Shown here: positions 28,200-38,110 of the stretch, piece by piece
Position numbering within the stretch: position 1 is the stretch's first letter
Layout: the number at the start of each line of letters is the position of its first letter
Assembly: GCF_003555505.1 (NCBI RefSeq)
Contig: NZ_CP032152.1
Coordinates: forward strand, 1,054,001 to 1,118,000
DNA from: Thermosynechococcus sichuanensis E542
Lineage (GTDB): Bacteria; Cyanobacteriota; Cyanobacteriia; Thermosynechococcales; Thermosynechococcaceae
Length of the DNA: 64,000 bases
Direction: 5' to 3'
The notes under the pieces: model-generated
What the model saw: the letters and a program-made list of their open reading frames with translations, nothing else
Database searches by the model: none
What the model was told of the DNA's origin: nothing
Made by a program: the position numbers and the translations under genes

Positions 28200-29270
28200 A
28201 TGATCTTCAAACTCAGAAAATCTCGACTTCTTATGATTCTCTCCGCCATTATCACCGCTGGCATCGTTGTTGCTTGCGGTCCTCAGGGAGATGGCGGTTC
28301 ACCTACTGGTCAAGCTATTAACATCACTGGTGCAGGGGCTACATTTCCAGCGCCCCTCTATCAAAACTGGTTCACAACCTACGCTCAAGAGGTTGACCCC
28401 AACGTCCAAATCAGTTATCAGTCCGTGGGTAGCGGAGCCGGCCTTGAACAATACATCAACGGTACAGTTGATTTTGGGGCATCCGATGCGCCCATCTCGG
28501 GCGATCGCCTGAAGTCCTTCAAAGAACGCTACAATGCCGATCCAATTCAGGTGCCCATGGCCGGTGGTGCGGTGGTCTTTGCCTACAACTTGCCAGGCAT
28601 TGATGAACTGAAATTACCCCGTGAAGTTTACTGTGGTATTGTCACTGGTAAGATCACCCGCTGGAATGACCCGAAATTAGTTGCTGCTAACCCCGGCAAA
28701 ACTCTACCGGATAAGCCGATCACTTTCGCTCACCGCTCCGATGGCAGTGGCACCACATTCATTTTTGTCAATCACATCAATACCGTCTGCCCGGACTGGC
28801 CAGCGGGAGTTGGCACCTCCGTCAACTGGCCCGTGGGTGTCGGTGGTCAAGGGAATGAAGGGGTAGCTGCCCAAATTCAGCAAAACGAAGGCACCATTGG
28901 CTACGTTGAATATGCCTATGCCAAGCTCAATGATCTTCCCCGTGCACTGGTTGAGAATAAAGCCGGTAACTTTATCTATCCTTCCCCGGAAGCAGCTTCA
29001 AAAACGTTTGAAGGTGTCCCTGTTCCTGAAGATTTTGCCTTACTAGTGCCTGATCCGGAAAACCCGGAAGCTTTTCCCATTGCAGGTTTGACATGGATTT
29101 TGGTCTATCCTAAGTATGAAGATGCCAAAAAATGGGAAGCACTTAAAGGCGTGTTGACTTGGGCTTTGACAGATGGCAAACCAATCGCTGAAAAGCTGAG
29201 CTATGTGCCCATGCCACCGGATATCGTGGAGCGTGTGAAACAGACTCTCGATAAGGTACAGACTGCCTAA
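28200..29270 (+). CDS. pstS: Phosphate ABC transporter substrate-binding protein PstS
   Basis: PstS captures phosphate for the PstCAB transporter. Motifs are INITGAGATFPAPLYQNWF, YQSVGSGAGLEQYINGTVDFGASDAP and AHRSDGSGTTFIFVNHI, the classical PstS set. ATG28200 gives MIFKLRKSRLLMIL and a lipobox-like IVVAC-GPQ, so the protein is probably a lipoprotein of 356 residues. No clear Shine-Dalgarno precedes it; ATG28155 is an alternative. A Pho box and a structured leader lie upstream. Confidence 0.93.
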   Translation: MIFKLRKSRLLMILSAIITAGIVVACGPQGDGGSPTGQAINITGAGATFPAPLYQNWFTTYAQEVDPNVQISYQSVGSGAGLEQYINGTVDFGASDAPISGDRLKSFKERYNADPIQVPMAGGAVVFAYNLPGIDELKLPREVYCGIVTGKITRWNDPKLVAANPGKTLPDKPITFAHRSDGSGTTFIFVNHINTVCPDWPAGVGTSVNWPVGVGGQGNEGVAAQIQQNEGTIGYVEYAYAKLNDLPRALVENKAGNFIYPSPEAASKTFEGVPVPEDFALLVPDPENPEAFPIAGLTWILVYPKYEDAKKWEALKGVLTWALTDGKPIAEKLSYVPMPPDIVERVKQTLDKVQTA

Positions 29271-29288
29271 TTTAGCCTATGCGTCTTC

Positions 29289-29302
29289 GGGGGGTAACCC
29301 CC
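29289..29302 (+). terminator. Short G-C hairpin after pstS
   Basis: GGGGG-TAA-CCCCC, just after the pstS stop, without a good T-run. It may protect the pstS 3' end or partly terminate, raising PstS over PstCAB. Confidence 0.45.
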
Positions 29303-29303
29303 A

Positions 29304-29439
29304 TTGTCATTCTTAATCTTCAGGACAGCCCTTTTCCTATGGATAAAGCACATTCAAAACTGTGGAAAACACTATGGGAGAGGATTCTCCTCTTGACATA
29401 TCCAATGTTTTGGAAAAGGGTTGTACACAAGAATGACAA
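29304..29439. repeat. Long multi-stem inverted repeat between pstS and pstC
   Basis: Nested arms pair across 136 bases. TTGTCATTCTT (29304-29314) pairs with AAGAATGACAA (29429-29439). ACAGCCCTTTTCC (29325-29337) pairs with GGAAAAGGGTTGT (29412-29424, one G-U). TGGATA (29340-29345) pairs with TATCCA (29399-29404). At the centre AGAGGA-TTC-TCCTCT (29379-29393) forms its own hairpin. It could be an mRNA structure or a small non-autonomous element (MITE). Confidence 0.65.
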
Positions 29440-29475
29440 AAAAACATTACGTTAATTCTCATCGGTTGTGATGCC

Positions 29476-30444
29476 ATGGCCATGATTAATACTTCTCCCG
29501 AATCACCTGATGTAGCTGCCATTGAAGCCCGCAGAAACCTTCGATACTATTTGGATCAACTTTTTTATTTCCTAACGATGGCGTTTGCCATTGCTATTGC
29601 TTTGGTACTAGTTTGGATTGTTGTTCAAATTGGGTTAACTGCTTTACCAGCCATTACAAGGTTTGGTTTCAGTTTCTTGACCACCACCACTTGGGATCCT
29701 GTTCAAAATATCTATGGTGTGCTGCCCCAAATTTACGGCACTATCGTTACTGCTATTATTGCTCTCGTAGTAGCAGTTCCTTTAGGCTTAGGCATCGCTA
29801 TATTTCTGAGTGAGGATTTTTTGCCTCCCTATATTACTACCCCTATTGCCTTTGCCATTGAGCTATTGGCGGCCATTCCGAGTGTGGTTATTGGCTTATG
29901 GGGTATTTTTGTTTTGATTCCCTTTTTACGGCCGTTTTACGCTTTCCTGTATGAATACCTCGGCTGGATTCCGCTTTTTGGCACCAGTCCGCGCGGCAAT
30001 AGTATTCTGACCTTAGGTCTTGTATTAGCCTTCATGATTTTGCCCCTGATTACCTCAATTTCACGAGGAACACTAATCTCGCTACCGCCTCACTTGCGTC
30101 AGGGAGCTATGGCTTTGGGGGCTACCCGTTGGGAAACAATTTTGCGAGTCCTAATGCCCGCTGGATTTTCTGGGATTGTGGGGTCAATCATGCTTGCTCT
30201 CGGTCGGGCAATGGGGGAAACGATGGCCGCAGCCATGCTTGTGGGTAATTCTAATCGCATTAGTATTTCTCTTCTTGATCCTGGCTCAACGATCGCCTCG
30301 CTCATTGCTGCCCAATTTGGTGAAGCCGGGCGCGATCAGGTGGCTGCTCTTCTCTACGCAGGTTTAGTACTCATGATTTTGACCCTCATAGTCAACATTT
30401 TGGCAGAAATGATCATTCAGAAGTTTCAAAACGTTGAGCGATAG
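29476..30444 (+). CDS. pstC: Phosphate ABC transporter permease PstC
   Basis: A 322-residue inner membrane permease with six hydrophobic segments. It has the EAA-like loop LISLPPHLRQGAMALGATRWETI and RAMGETMAAAMLVGN characteristic of PstC. ATG29476 or ATG29482 may start it. It forms the channel with PstA, which follows after 8 bases, and lies about 205 bases after pstS, separated by the structured spacer. Confidence 0.94.
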   Translation: MAMINTSPESPDVAAIEARRNLRYYLDQLFYFLTMAFAIAIALVLVWIVVQIGLTALPAITRFGFSFLTTTTWDPVQNIYGVLPQIYGTIVTAIIALVVAVPLGLGIAIFLSEDFLPPYITTPIAFAIELLAAIPSVVIGLWGIFVLIPFLRPFYAFLYEYLGWIPLFGTSPRGNSILTLGLVLAFMILPLITSISRGTLISLPPHLRQGAMALGATRWETILRVLMPAGFSGIVGSIMLALGRAMGETMAAAMLVGNSNRISISLLDPGSTIASLIAAQFGEAGRDQVAALLYAGLVLMILTLIVNILAEMIIQKFQNVER

Positions 30445-30452
30445 GTTCCACC

Positions 30453-31346
30453 ATGACGGACATTAGTCAACCTCACACTCCAGCCCCCACGAATGTTCAA
30501 CTTAGCAAGGTCTGGACATCACCACGGAACCTCTTTGGTCTGTTCATGACGGGCTTGACCGCTCTATTTGCAGCGATCGCCATTATTCCCCTAGCTGCCA
30601 TTGTGATTAATGTGGCCTCCCAGGGGCTACCCCTGATTAACTTGGACTTGTTTACAAAGCTGCCGCCGCCTCCCGGTTTGAGTGGCGGTGGTTTAGGGAA
30701 TGCCATTGTGGGCACGTTGATTGTATTAGCAGTGGCTGTCGTCATCAGTGTTCCCATTGGTGTTTTGGGTGCTATCTGGCTGTCGGAATTTGGGCGGGGG
30801 AGCAAAATTGCCTATTGGGTGCGGTTTTCGGCAAACGTTCTCAGTGGGGTGCCGGCTATTATTGCTGGCTTGTTTTCTTACACGATTGTGGTGATGACCA
30901 TGGGCACGTTTAGCGCCTTTGCAGGTGGGGTTGCCCTTGCAGTCGTCATGCTGCCCATTGTGATGCGTACTACAGAAGAGGGTTTAGTGCTGGTGCCTGA
31001 GGAAGTACGCCTAGCTGCCTTTGGTTTGGGGGCAACTCGTTTTGAGACGGTTAGTCGGGTGGTGCTCCCTGCAGCATTGCCTTCCATTGCCACTGCAGTG
31101 ACTCTAGCGGTGGCTCGCGCTGGTGGAGAGGCAGCACCTTTGCTCTTTACGGCTTTGAATAACAATTTCTGGTCAACGCATCTATTCAAGCCTATCTCCA
31201 CACTCTCAGTGCAGATTTACTTCTTTGCCATTATCCCCTTTAGGCCTCAGCAAGAACTGGCATGGGCAGGGGCGTTGGTGCTGCTGAGCATTATCTTGAT
31301 CGTGAGTATTAGCTCTCGCTTACTCACTCGTAAGAAACGCTACTAA
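30453..31346 (+). CDS. pstA: Phosphate ABC transporter permease PstA
   Basis: A 297-residue permease partner of PstC with about six membrane segments, [17 protein letters not shown], and the cytoplasmic EAA loop [21 protein letters not shown] followed by [15 protein letters not shown], typical of PstA. It lies 8 bases after pstC and 31 bases before the pstB ATG. Confidence 0.94.
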   Translation: MTDISQPHTPAPTNVQLSKVWTSPRNLFGLFMTGLTALFAAIAIIPLAAIVINVASQGLPLINLDLFTKLPPPPGLSGGGLGNAIVGTLIVLAVAVVISVPIGVLGAIWLSEFGRGSKIAYWVRFSANVLSGVPAIIAGLFSYTIVVMTMGTFSAFAGGVALAVVMLPIVMRTTEEGLVLVPEEVRLAAFGLGATRFETVSRVVLPAALPSIATAVTLAVARAGGEAAPLLFTALNNNFWSTHLFKPISTLSVQIYFFAIIPFRPQQELAWAGALVLLSIILIVSISSRLLTRKKRY

Positions 31347-31377
31347 GATTCAATATTTCAGTAAGGTGACTAATCCT

Positions 31378-32178
31378 ATGACAACTCATCCCAAACCAAC
31401 TCCCAAAGTAGTTCTCCAAGTCCAGAATGCCTCGATTTTTTATGGCTCATTTCGGGCAGTACGGGATGTGACGATGGACATCTATGCCAACGAAGTGACG
31501 GCTCTCATTGGCCCCTCGGGTTGTGGCAAGAGTACGCTGCTGCGCTGTTTCAACCGTATGAATGACCTTGTGCCCGGTGCCCGAGTCGAGGGGAAAATTA
31601 CTTACCACGGCAAGGATCTCTACGCCCCGGAGGTGGATCCGGTGGAGGTGCGGCGGCGCATTGGCATGGTGTTCCAAAAGCCCAACCCTTTTCCTAAGTC
31701 CATCTATGACAATGTGGTGTTTGGTGCACGGGTCAACAAGTACAAGGGGGATTTGGACGAACTTATGGAAACCTCCCTGCGGCAAGCGGCGCTTTGGGAT
31801 GAGGTAAAGGACAAGCTGAAAGAAAGTGGCCTGTCTTTATCGGGGGGTCAGCAGCAACGTCTCTGTATTGCGCGGGCGATCGCCACCAAGCCCGACGTCA
31901 TCCTCATGGATGAACCCTGTTCTGCCCTTGACCCGATTTCTACCCTCAAGGTGGAAGAACTGATCCATGAATTGAAGCAGAACTACACCATTGTCATCGT
32001 GACCCACAATATGCAACAGGCCGCGCGGGTGAGCGATCGCACCGCCTTCTTTAATGCCGAGGCCACAGAACGGGGCAACCGGGTGGGCTACCTCGTTGAG
32101 TACGACTCTACTAGCGTCATCTTTAATAGTCCTAAAGAGAAAGCCACGATGGATTATGTCAGTGGCCGCTTTGGTTAA
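31378..32178 (+). CDS. pstB: Phosphate ABC transporter ATP-binding protein PstB
   Basis: The ATPase of the phosphate transporter. Walker [21 protein letters not shown]-loop [18 protein letters not shown], signature [14 protein letters not shown], Walker [14 protein letters not shown] and the switch His in [12 protein letters not shown] are intact. ATG31378 gives 266 residues. GTG31366 is in frame but lies inside the AAGGTG site. Confidence 0.97.
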   Translation: MTTHPKPTPKVVLQVQNASIFYGSFRAVRDVTMDIYANEVTALIGPSGCGKSTLLRCFNRMNDLVPGARVEGKITYHGKDLYAPEVDPVEVRRRIGMVFQKPNPFPKSIYDNVVFGARVNKYKGDLDELMETSLRQAALWDEVKDKLKESGLSLSGGQQQRLCIARAIATKPDVILMDEPCSALDPISTLKVEELIHELKQNYTIVIVTHNMQQAARVSDRTAFFNAEATERGNRVGYLVEYDSTSVIFNSPKEKATMDYVSGRFG

Positions 32179-32181
32179 AGC

Positions 32182-33630
32182 TTAAAGCTGCGGCTGCTGC
32201 TGGTGCCAAGGGGTCGCCTGTTCATAGGCATAGGCCACGTGAAAGAGGGTCTCTTCCTGTAAGACGTTGCCAATCAATTGCAGGCCAATGGGCAGCCCTT
32301 CCTGATCAAAGCCACAGGGGAGGCTCAAGCCCGGTAGTCCGGCAAGGTTGACGGGAATCGTCATCAAGTCTGACAGGTACATACTCAGGGGGTCAGCAGT
32401 TTTCTCCCCCGCTTTGAAAGCAGTGGTGGGAGCTGTGGGGCAGACCAAAACATCCACCTGTTCAAAGGCTTGGGCAAAGTCTTGTTTAATGAGGGTGCGT
32501 ACCTTTTGTGCCCGTAGGTAGTAAGCATCATAGTAGCCAGCGGAAAGGGCGTAGGTACCAATCATGATTCGCCGCTTCACCTCAGCCCCAAAGCCTTGGG
32601 CGCGAGTTTTCATATACATTTCAAGGAGATCGCTGGCGCCTTCAGCACGAAAACCAAAGTTCACCCCATCATAGCGGGCTAAGTTGGCCGAGGCTTCCGA
32701 AGGGGCAATGATGTAGTAGGTGGGCAGGCCGTAGGCAAAGCGGGGACAGGAGAGTTCAACAATCGTTGCCCCTAATTCCTCTAGGGTCTTTAGGGCGGCC
32801 TCAAGGGCAGACTTCACCTCTGGTTGGATGCCTTCCCCCACGGTTTCTTGAATAACGCCAATGCGCATTCCCTTGAGATCGGGCTTGAGGGCTTGGGTGT
32901 AGTCGGGAAGCGGCACGTTGAGACTGGTGGCATCCTTGGGATCATGCCCGGCGATCGCCCCTAAGAGAATCGCGGCATCAGTGACGGTTGGCGCCAAAGG
33001 TCCAATTTGATCCAATGACGAGGCATAGGCAACAAGGCCATAGCGCGACACCAAACCATAGGTGGGCTTGAGGCCGACCACCCCACAAAAGGCAGCGGGT
33101 TGACGAATCGAACCGCCCGTATCGGAACCAAGGGCAGCAGCACATTCCCCGGCAGCAACGGCAGCAGCAGACCCCCCAGAGGATCCGCCAGAAACCCGCT
33201 CTGGATTCCAAGGATTGGCCGTGAAACCAAAGGCAGAATTTTCGGTGGAGCTGCCCATGGCAAATTCATCGAGATTGGTTTTGCCCACCATGATTGCGCC
33301 AGCGGCTTGCAATTTTTGGGTCACGGTGGATTCGTAGGGGGGAACAAAGTGCTCCAGCATCTTAGAGGCACAGGTGGTGCGGACGCCGTAGGTGCAAAGG
33401 TTATCCTTGATGGCCAAGGGAATCCCTGTGAGTAATCCAATCTCTTCACCGGCAGCAAGGCGTTGATCCACCTCCGCCGCTTGGGCAAGGGCGCGATCGC
33501 CCGTCACGGTTAAAAAGCTATGGAGCGTTGGCTCCACCTGAGCAATACGGTCTAAATAGGCTTGGGTGATTTCAGTGGCGGAGCGTTCTTTGCGAACGAG
33601 TTGACGGTGTAGCTCCTGAATCACTGACAT
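32182..33630 (-). CDS. gatA: Glutamyl-tRNA(Gln) amidotransferase subunit A
   Basis: GatA supplies ammonia from glutamine to amidate Glu-tRNA(Gln) in the GatCAB complex, needed because cyanobacteria lack GlnRS. The amidase Ser-cisSer-Lys triad is visible in LAIKDNLC (Lys), [15 protein letters not shown] and [15 protein letters not shown]. At 482 residues it has normal length. It is convergent with pstB, separated by only 3 bases. gatB and gatC are not in the window. Confidence 0.96.
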   Translation of the reverse strand: MSVIQELHRQLVRKERSATEITQAYLDRIAQVEPTLHSFLTVTGDRALAQAAEVDQRLAAGEEIGLLTGIPLAIKDNLCTYGVRTTCASKMLEHFVPPYESTVTQKLQAAGAIMVGKTNLDEFAMGSSTENSAFGFTANPWNPERVSGGSSGGSAAAVAAGECAAALGSDTGGSIRQPAAFCGVVGLKPTYGLVSRYGLVAYASSLDQIGPLAPTVTDAAILLGAIAGHDPKDATSLNVPLPDYTQALKPDLKGMRIGVIQETVGEGIQPEVKSALEAALKTLEELGATIVELSCPRFAYGLPTYYIIAPSEASANLARYDGVNFGFRAEGASDLLEMYMKTRAQGFGAEVKRRIMIGTYALSAGYYDAYYLRAQKVRTLIKQDFAQAFEQVDVLVCPTAPTTAFKAGEKTADPLSMYLSDLMTIPVNLAGLPGLSLPCGFDQEGLPIGLQLIGNVLQEETLFHVAYAYEQATPWHQQQPQL

Positions 33631-33832
33631 AAATGTAGATTCCCTAGTGATAACGCAACACTGGCGATCGCGGGCACTACCGCAAATAAGCCACTCTTAA
33701 GTTTAGCAATGTGGTTGATGATTTATGGCCCAAGATCAACGGCTTTGGCGTGGGGCTGTCTCTGGCAAATCAGCGATATATTAGGAATCAAGAATCCCTG
33801 ACGACGGTGCTCATGCCCTTGGGAAGTGTTTA

Positions 33833-34216
33833 ATGGAGCCGCTCGACCCCGTAGATCGGGAAGCTTTTACCAATCCAACGTTGCAGCGATTGTGGTTCTT
33901 TGTTTATTTGCTGCCCATTTTTGGCATGATTCCGGCTCTATGGCAGTTGAGTCGCCGCGGGAGCGATCGCCAGACCCGCCAAGTGAGTCGTCTTGCCCTT
34001 CTTATGGGTTTGATTTGGCTGTTGGGCTATGGTCTGCTGAATGGGGCTGCCAGTGTCAGTGAAGCCCAGTCTTTGCATCATGGCCTGTTACTTTTCTTGA
34101 ATAGTCTCTGGGGATCCGCCTACTTTCTGGTGAATTTGGGGCTGATGGTACGCTTGTGGCAGGGGCGATCGCTGAAATTGCCCGTCTTGCAGCGTCTGAT
34201 GAAATATCTGCCATGA
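33833..34216 (+). CDS. Small membrane protein upstream of a GTPase
   Basis: A 127-residue protein with about three hydrophobic segments (WFFVYLLPIFGMIPAL, LALLMGLIWLLGYGLL, LWGSAYFLVNLGLMV). The stop overlaps the next ATG as ATGA, so the two are translationally coupled and their products may act together. No family is recognised with confidence. Confidence 0.75.
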   Translation: MEPLDPVDREAFTNPTLQRLWFFVYLLPIFGMIPALWQLSRRGSDRQTRQVSRLALLMGLIWLLGYGLLNGAASVSEAQSLHHGLLLFLNSLWGSAYFLVNLGLMVRLWQGRSLKLPVLQRLMKYLP

Positions 34217-35769
34217 CCCCCAAGCGTTGGTTTTGGCCACTATTGGGATTCAGCGCCATTCTGGTGCTCATCCTCTGGTTGATATCGGCACTCACGTGGC
34301 TCTACGTGCAGGTGGCTTTTACGGCGCCCTTTTTAGCCAATCTCTTGGTGCTGATTTTCATTGGTCTATTGGGGGGACTGCTCTATACTTTCTTTCGCTA
34401 CCTGTATTTACTGGAACGCAAGGGCAAGCACAAGCCTGCCACCACTATGCCCCAAGCCCCCCTTGATAAAACGGAGGCTGCCGCTGAAAATCTCAAAGCC
34501 CTACGGCAACAACTGAGTCAAATTGAAGATGAGGTGGCACGGCAGGCGCTCTTGGCACGGGCACGGGAGCTAGAGGAGGATTTTTACCGCCAAGAGTTGC
34601 GCATTGTTGTCTTTGGCACCGGTTCAGCGGGTAAAACCTCTCTGGTCAATGCCCTCATGGGGGAGATGGTGGGGGAAGTGGCGCCAACGATGGGCACCAC
34701 GGAGGTGGGGCAAACCTATCGCTTTTGGCTGCCCCATACGGATCAAGAAATTCTGATTACTGACACCCCCGGCATCTTGGAAGCGGGTGTCGCTGGCACC
34801 TACCGCGAGCAATTAGCCCGCCAACTGGCTGCAGAAGCAGACTTACTCCTTTTTGTGCTGGACGATGACTTGCGCCAGTCAGAATATACCCCCTTGGTCA
34901 ACTTAGTGGAAATGGGCAAGCGATCGCTCTTGGTTCTCAATAAAATTGACCTGCGCTCTGAGGCCGATCAATTGGCTCTGCTGCGCCATTTACGGCAGCG
35001 CGTTAAGGGGTTGATTCCGCCCCAAGATGTCGTGGGTATTGCCGCCCGTCCCCAACCGATTCGCCTTGAGACAGGAGAGTGGTTAGAACCCGAACCCCAT
35101 ATCTGGCCCCTGATTCGGCGCATGAGTGCCATTCTCCGCGAGGAAGGGGATGACCTAGTGGCAGACAATATCCTCTTGCAGTCTCAACGCCTAGGGGAGC
35201 AGGCGCGCAAAATCATTGATCAGCAACGCCGCCGCCAAGCGGATAAGGTAGTGGAACGCTACCAGTGGATTAGTGCCGGTGTCGTTTGTGTCACGCCGAT
35301 TCCTGTGGTGGATTTGCTGGCTGCCGCCGCCGTGAATGCCCAAATGGTGATGGAAATTGGCAAGGTCTATGGCTGTGACCTGAATCGCGATCGCGCCCGT
35401 GAATTAGCCCTTTCTTTGGGTAAAACCCTTGCTAGTCTCGGCATAGTCAAAGGCGCCATGAATTTGGTGGGGACGGCCCTCCAGTTGAGTGTTGGGGGGC
35501 TAGTGGTTGGCAAAGCAGTCCAAGGGATTACCGCCGCCTACCTCACTCGCATTGCTGGTAAAAGTTTTATTGAGTATTTTCGCCACAACCAAGACTGGGG
35601 GGATGGCGGCATGGGTGAAGTGGTGCAACGGCAGTTTCAGCTCAATCGCCGCGATGAATTTATTCGTTCCTTTGTACAGCAGGCGATCGCCCGCTTACCC
35701 GCACAACTGGGAACCGTGATTCCTGAGACCCTGAACCCCCCCTTATCCCATGAGGAAGAGCTATTTTAA
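34213..35769 (+). CDS. Membrane-anchored GTPase with DUF697 domain
   Basis: A 518-residue protein. Two N-terminal hydrophobic segments (about 8-32 and 40-62) precede a helical linker. The GTPase domain follows: G1 GTGSAGKTS (about 137-145), switch region PTMGTTEVGQTY, G3 DTPGI, and G4 NKID. The C-terminus has a DUF697-like region with hydrophobic helices (ISAGVVCVTPIPVVDLLAAAAVNAQMV). ATG34213 overlaps the preceding stop. Related proteins are membrane-associated Era-like GTPases of unknown role. Confidence 0.85.
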   Translation: MTPKRWFWPLLGFSAILVLILWLISALTWLYVQVAFTAPFLANLLVLIFIGLLGGLLYTFFRYLYLLERKGKHKPATTMPQAPLDKTEAAAENLKALRQQLSQIEDEVARQALLARARELEEDFYRQELRIVVFGTGSAGKTSLVNALMGEMVGEVAPTMGTTEVGQTYRFWLPHTDQEILITDTPGILEAGVAGTYREQLARQLAAEADLLLFVLDDDLRQSEYTPLVNLVEMGKRSLLVLNKIDLRSEADQLALLRHLRQRVKGLIPPQDVVGIAARPQPIRLETGEWLEPEPHIWPLIRRMSAILREEGDDLVADNILLQSQRLGEQARKIIDQQRRRQADKVVERYQWISAGVVCVTPIPVVDLLAAAAVNAQMVMEIGKVYGCDLNRDRARELALSLGKTLASLGIVKGAMNLVGTALQLSVGGLVVGKAVQGITAAYLTRIAGKSFIEYFRHNQDWGDGGMGEVVQRQFQLNRRDEFIRSFVQQAIARLPAQLGTVIPETLNPPLSHEEELF

Positions 35770-35849
35770 GCGATTCCAACAATTGTCCCAAGGACATCGG
35801 CAAAAACCGCTACTATGTTGAGTAATTATTTTCATGTTGCCGATTTCGG

Positions 35850-37325
35850 ATGAGTCTCTCGACCCGCAGTCCTGATCTTGAGGTGGAACAACTGCCGCAG
35901 TTATTGCAGGCGGCTCGGTCTCGTTATTTGGCTGGGGAGCGATCGCCCGCTGTGATGAAGCCCCTCTCTCAAGCCCTGCGAACCATCCTCGAGCGCAACA
36001 TTGATACCCATCTAAATCAACGCGGCGGCTATCTCCAACGTCTAGTGGAAGCCTATTTTCGCCTCTTTCCTCGCTGCCTCGAAAACCTGAGCCGCGATCA
36101 ACTGCAACAGCAGGCAGTGCAAAAAACAGTGCAGCGGTTACTGCAAATTCCCGCCACTGTCATTCAAGATGAGTACGATCGCCTCAATCGTGGCCAGTAC
36201 AATCAACCCCTCAAGCAACTGGTGCTCGCCTTTAGTCGCCCAGCCCTAGCCAACCGCAATCCCTCTCCCGAACTCACAGAAGCCGAGTGTTTCCTTGCCT
36301 TCTTTATCCAGTGCCTACGCCAAGAACTTGGCGCAACGGTTCTCCTATCCCCGCAGTTTCGCCACGAGTACCGCGATCTGTTGCGTAGCGTGTGTCTGGG
36401 TAGCTCTGATCCCGAGCAATGCCAAAGTAACCTCATAGGCTGGCTCTGGGAAGCCATGAAATCCTTTGACCCCCTCAAGCCCTTTGGCGCCACCGGCCAT
36501 GGTCGTCCCACCTTTGAAGCATGGGTGCGCACGGTCATCAGCAATAAACTGGCGGATGAAAAACGCAAACTCCTCAAACGCGAGGCCGATGAGCTTCTTT
36601 TTTATGACAACCGTGCCCTGCAAGTCTTTCAAGATCGTTATCAAGCAGCACCCCCTGAGGTACAGCGGGAGATTGATCCTAAAGCCTGCGCGCAGTTGAT
36701 TACGATTGTGCAAACGGAAATTACTGATCCCCGTATCCGTGCTTCCACGGCTCGCTTGCGCCAGCACATTGCCCAACTCTTGGGCTGGACGATTGAGTAC
36801 ACCCGCGAGATTCATCAACAGGTGCGGCGCATTCTGGGACGCTATGTGCAGTCCACCCGCTCTTTGAACATTTGCTCCACCGACAGCAACCAAGAATGGA
36901 TTGACAACTATCCCGATACCCGCACACTGCCAACCAGCAATGGCCAAGGGGTGGAGTGTATGGTGGAGTTTCTCAATGATCCGCAGACGCCAACTTGGGT
37001 CAGGGATTGGTGTGAGCGTCGTCGTACCCAAGCGGAAATTGCCCGTGAACTCTTTGTTAGTCAGCCTACGATTTCTCGCTGCCTCGGTCGTGAATATCGC
37101 CTGTGGCTCTACCGTAAATTCTTTCAAGATCCCCAGATTCCGCAATGGATGAGGCGATGGTATGAAACCCAATCAATCCCCAGCCCCCACCAACGACGGC
37201 AAACCCGCCGTGAAATTCACCCTGACTATGCCCGTGGCCTCTGCACCGCCAAACAAATTGATGAGCAAATAGAGGCTAAGCTTGCCCAGTGGTGTGAGCA
37301 GAACGGCATTTACTATCTCCCCTAA
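35850..37325 (+). CDS. Atypical sigma-70-like protein
   Basis: A 491-residue soluble protein. A long N-terminal helical region (1-210) has no match that I know. The middle stretch TFEAWVRTVISNKLADEKRKLLKREADEL (about 225-252) resembles sigma region 2, where cyanobacterial ECF factors have F..W...I..N...D..R. A C-terminal HTH, RTQAEIARELFVSQPTISRCLGREYRLW (about 392-419), resembles region 4. It is followed 41 bases later by a DUF1822 protein, a pairing I associate with cyanobacterial sigma-like genes. Whether it binds RNA polymerase is unproven. Confidence 0.65.
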   Translation: MSLSTRSPDLEVEQLPQLLQAARSRYLAGERSPAVMKPLSQALRTILERNIDTHLNQRGGYLQRLVEAYFRLFPRCLENLSRDQLQQQAVQKTVQRLLQIPATVIQDEYDRLNRGQYNQPLKQLVLAFSRPALANRNPSPELTEAECFLAFFIQCLRQELGATVLLSPQFRHEYRDLLRSVCLGSSDPEQCQSNLIGWLWEAMKSFDPLKPFGATGHGRPTFEAWVRTVISNKLADEKRKLLKREADELLFYDNRALQVFQDRYQAAPPEVQREIDPKACAQLITIVQTEITDPRIRASTARLRQHIAQLLGWTIEYTREIHQQVRRILGRYVQSTRSLNICSTDSNQEWIDNYPDTRTLPTSNGQGVECMVEFLNDPQTPTWVRDWCERRRTQAEIARELFVSQPTISRCLGREYRLWLYRKFFQDPQIPQWMRRWYETQSIPSPHQRRQTRREIHPDYARGLCTAKQIDEQIEAKLAQWCEQNGIYYLP

Positions 37326-37366
37326 ACGGCCTTGCCCCTTCGTACTTGGTTTGGACAACAACAGCT

Positions 37367-38110
37367 ATGATTTCCGCTTTGGCACCGACTGTTCCCATTC
37401 GTTCCCTGATCCTAGATGCTGCCCATGCGGTGCTTCGGGGATGTCGCCCTAGTCGGCAACGGCAGGTTCTACCCTATCTGGTTGCCCTCTACTCGTTCAT
37501 AGACTGGTGGGAAAATGAGGGTGTTCCCAGTAAGCAGGATGATCTGGATGATCTGCCCGATGATCTAACCTTGAGTACGACTTGGTGTGAGCAGCCAGAG
37601 GTTCTTGACCTTGTGGACATTGCGGATCTCAACTTGGAAGGGGTGCAGTTATCTATCTATCCTGTCGAGACGGGAGAGTCCCTGCGGATTCATTGCCCGA
37701 CATTTTTGGGCGTGATCAACGCCGATCTGGCGGTTGCCGTTGGCTTAGATCGCGATCGCCGGCGGGCACAGATGTTGGGTTTTTGCGATCGCCAGACCCT
37801 CTTGGACTATTGGCAACACCATCCAGCGGATGCTCAAGGCTATGGCACCTTCCCCCTAGAGCAACTGCAACCCATCTTTTACCTGCCCGAGCAAATTAGC
37901 TTCCTCAATCCCCTACCCCAAAGCCCACCGCTGGCTACCAAGGGCAATACCTATGGTCAACCCCTCGCAAATCTACCACAGCTCACCCAGCGCACGGCTG
38001 TTGCTGAACCTGAACGGTTACCCCTCGACAACGAAACCGCAATCCAGCGTCTCCTGCAAGCCCTCCAAGGCTATACGGAAACCCCAGAAATTTCCCTCTC
38101 CCAAGATTAG
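37367..38110 (+). CDS. DUF1822-family protein
   Basis: A 247-residue soluble cyanobacterial protein. Family features are LPYLVALYSFIDWWENEGVPS near the N-terminus and the later QLSIYPVETGESLRIH...FLGVINADLAVAV and EQISFLNPLP. Position after the sigma-like gene suggests an accessory or anti-sigma role, which is inference. The 3' end overlaps the convergent GNAT gene by 4 bases. Confidence 0.75.
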   Translation: MISALAPTVPIRSLILDAAHAVLRGCRPSRQRQVLPYLVALYSFIDWWENEGVPSKQDDLDDLPDDLTLSTTWCEQPEVLDLVDIADLNLEGVQLSIYPVETGESLRIHCPTFLGVINADLAVAVGLDRDRRRAQMLGFCDRQTLLDYWQHHPADAQGYGTFPLEQLQPIFYLPEQISFLNPLPQSPPLATKGNTYGQPLANLPQLTQRTAVAEPERLPLDNETAIQRLLQALQGYTETPEISLSQD

